DNA from: Acidobacteriaceae bacterium
GTDB lineage: Bacteria > Acidobacteriota > Terriglobia > Terriglobales > Acidobacteriaceae
Direction of reading: 5' to 3'
DNA: 7,006 bases
NCBI GenBank assembly: GCA_030040395.1
Contig: JASHTU010000078.1
Coordinates: forward strand, 1-7,006
Each line of letters opens with the position of its first letter. Position 1 is the stretch's first letter. The translations under genes and the position numbers were made by a program. This document shows, piece by piece, positions 6,417 to 7,006 of this stretch. The notes under the pieces were generated by a model, which was not told where the DNA came from, did no database searches, and saw only the letters and a program-made list of their open reading frames with translations.

Positions 6417-7006
6417 ATGACAAACGCGAAGAAGATTGCACTGGCAACTGGCGGGAACAAAGGCATCGGCTTCGAAATCTGCCGCAATCTTGCCAGCGCG
6501 GGGTGTACAGTTCTGCTGGGCGCGCGCAGCGTGGAGCGAGGTCAGCAGGCCGTCCGGCAGCTCCAGCAGGCCGGACTCGACGATGTTCACTTTATCGAGA
6601 TCGAGGTGACCAGGCAGGAGACGATCCGATCCGCGGCACAGCAGATTGAGAGCCAGTACGGCCGCCTCGACATTCTGATAAACAATGCAGGCGTCAATCT
6701 GCGCGGGGATGGGCTGCCGGGCGTCGCCGATCCTGACGTGGTGCAGGAAATTTTCGATACGAACTTTTTTGGCGCGCTACGCGTCGCCCAAGCCATGCTT
6801 CCGCTGCTACGCAAATCGGCAGCCGGGCGCATCGTCAACGTCTCCAGCGGACTTGGATCGCTCGCCTTGAACAGCGATCCTTCATCGCCTGTCTACAACA
6901 CCAAATTCATCGGCTATAGCGCATCGAAGGCGGCACTGAACATGCTGACGGTTCATCTCGCATACGAACTGCGCGACACGAAGATCAAAGTGAACTCGGC
7001 CAACCC
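6417..7006 (+). CDS. Second SDR, carbonyl-reductase-like (runs off right edge)
   Basis: From ATG 6417 the frame is open for 196 codons to the window end. TGGNKGIG (11-18) is the cofactor motif, GARS (35-38) follows strand 2, and NNAG is at 89-92. The catalytic Ser is in NVSSGLG (141-147) and the Tyr/Lys pair is Y167-SAS-K171. About ten extra residues separate Ser from Tyr (LNSDPSSPVYNTKF region), unlike the first SDR but as seen in plant-type carbonyl-reductase-like SDRs. Usual length is about 240-250 residues, so roughly a fifth is missing. AGGAGG (6399-6404) lies 12 bases before the ATG, which is a long spacing. Despite tandem placement it is divergent from the first SDR, so it is not a recent duplicate. 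An NADPH-dependent carbonyl reduction is plausible, not shown. Confidence 0.9.
   Translation, partial: MTNAKKIALATGGNKGIGFEICRNLASAGCTVLLGARSVERGQQAVRQLQQAGLDDVHFIEIEVTRQETIRSAAQQIESQYGRLDILINNAGVNLRGDGLPGVADPDVVQEIFDTNFFGALRVAQAMLPLLRKSAAGRIVNVSSGLGSLALNSDPSSPVYNTKFIGYSASKAALNMLTVHLAYELRDTKIKVNSAN

Noticed and set aside
5571..6590. 339-codon open frame on the minus strand opposite the first SDR gene
   Set aside because: It is the antisense of a clear SDR with all catalytic motifs; its translation has no recognisable domain and it spans the gap into the second SDR.
1..7006. CRISPR array, insertion sequence or transposase
   Set aside because: No regularly spaced repeats, no transposase or integrase motifs and no terminal inverted repeats were seen on either strand.

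Overview
The window looks like chromosomal DNA from an acidobacterium (class Terriglobia or a relative). The strongest pointer is the left third: an Oar-like TonB-dependent receptor with an N-terminal carboxypeptidase-regulatory-like domain, a family very abundant in Acidobacteriota. Coding DNA looks GC-rich, with a visibly AT-richer gap at about 2530-2770. The phylum assignment is an inference from protein style only.

Layout. (1) Positions 1-2408, minus strand: the N-terminal ~800 residues of the receptor, in an unbroken frame that runs off the left edge. (2) 2409-2770: its upstream region, with a good Shine-Dalgarno, a TTGACA-type promoter whose spacer is an inverted repeat, and a possible 51-codon ORF on the other strand. 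(3) 2828-3325: a small gene graveyard on the plus strand. It holds the C-terminal quarter of an inorganic pyrophosphatase broken by two single-base losses, then the first ~90 codons of a P-loop ATPase cut off where the next gene begins. (4) 3326-3910, minus: a complete TetR-family repressor. (5) 3911-4050: a divergent control region with two nearly identical 15-bp palindromes, CGGAGGTAGTCTCCG and CGGAGGTTGTCTCCG, placed over the predicted promoters. (6) 4051-5376, plus: an atypical NAD(P)-binding epimerase/reductase and an NTF2/SnoaL-like protein, 45 bases apart. (7) 5377-5627: a gap holding a degraded 3' half of a tRNA (minus strand, tRNA-Asp-like) next to a hairpin. (8) 5628-7006, plus: two classical short-chain dehydrogenases (SDRs), the second cut by the right edge.

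How the genes may work together. The repressor and the epimerase-like gene diverge around the paired palindromes. The simplest reading is a self-regulated repressor that also controls the epimerase/NTF2 pair and perhaps the two SDRs, an inducible set acting on small carbonyl or hydroxyl compounds. Substrates cannot be told from the sequence. The tRNA remnant and the truncated genes show that this locus has been rearranged, so the two SDRs may have arrived separately. I found no clear evidence of a wholly new system. The items most worth checking are the paired operators, the two gene remnants at the repressor border, and the tRNA fragment inside the oxidoreductase cluster.
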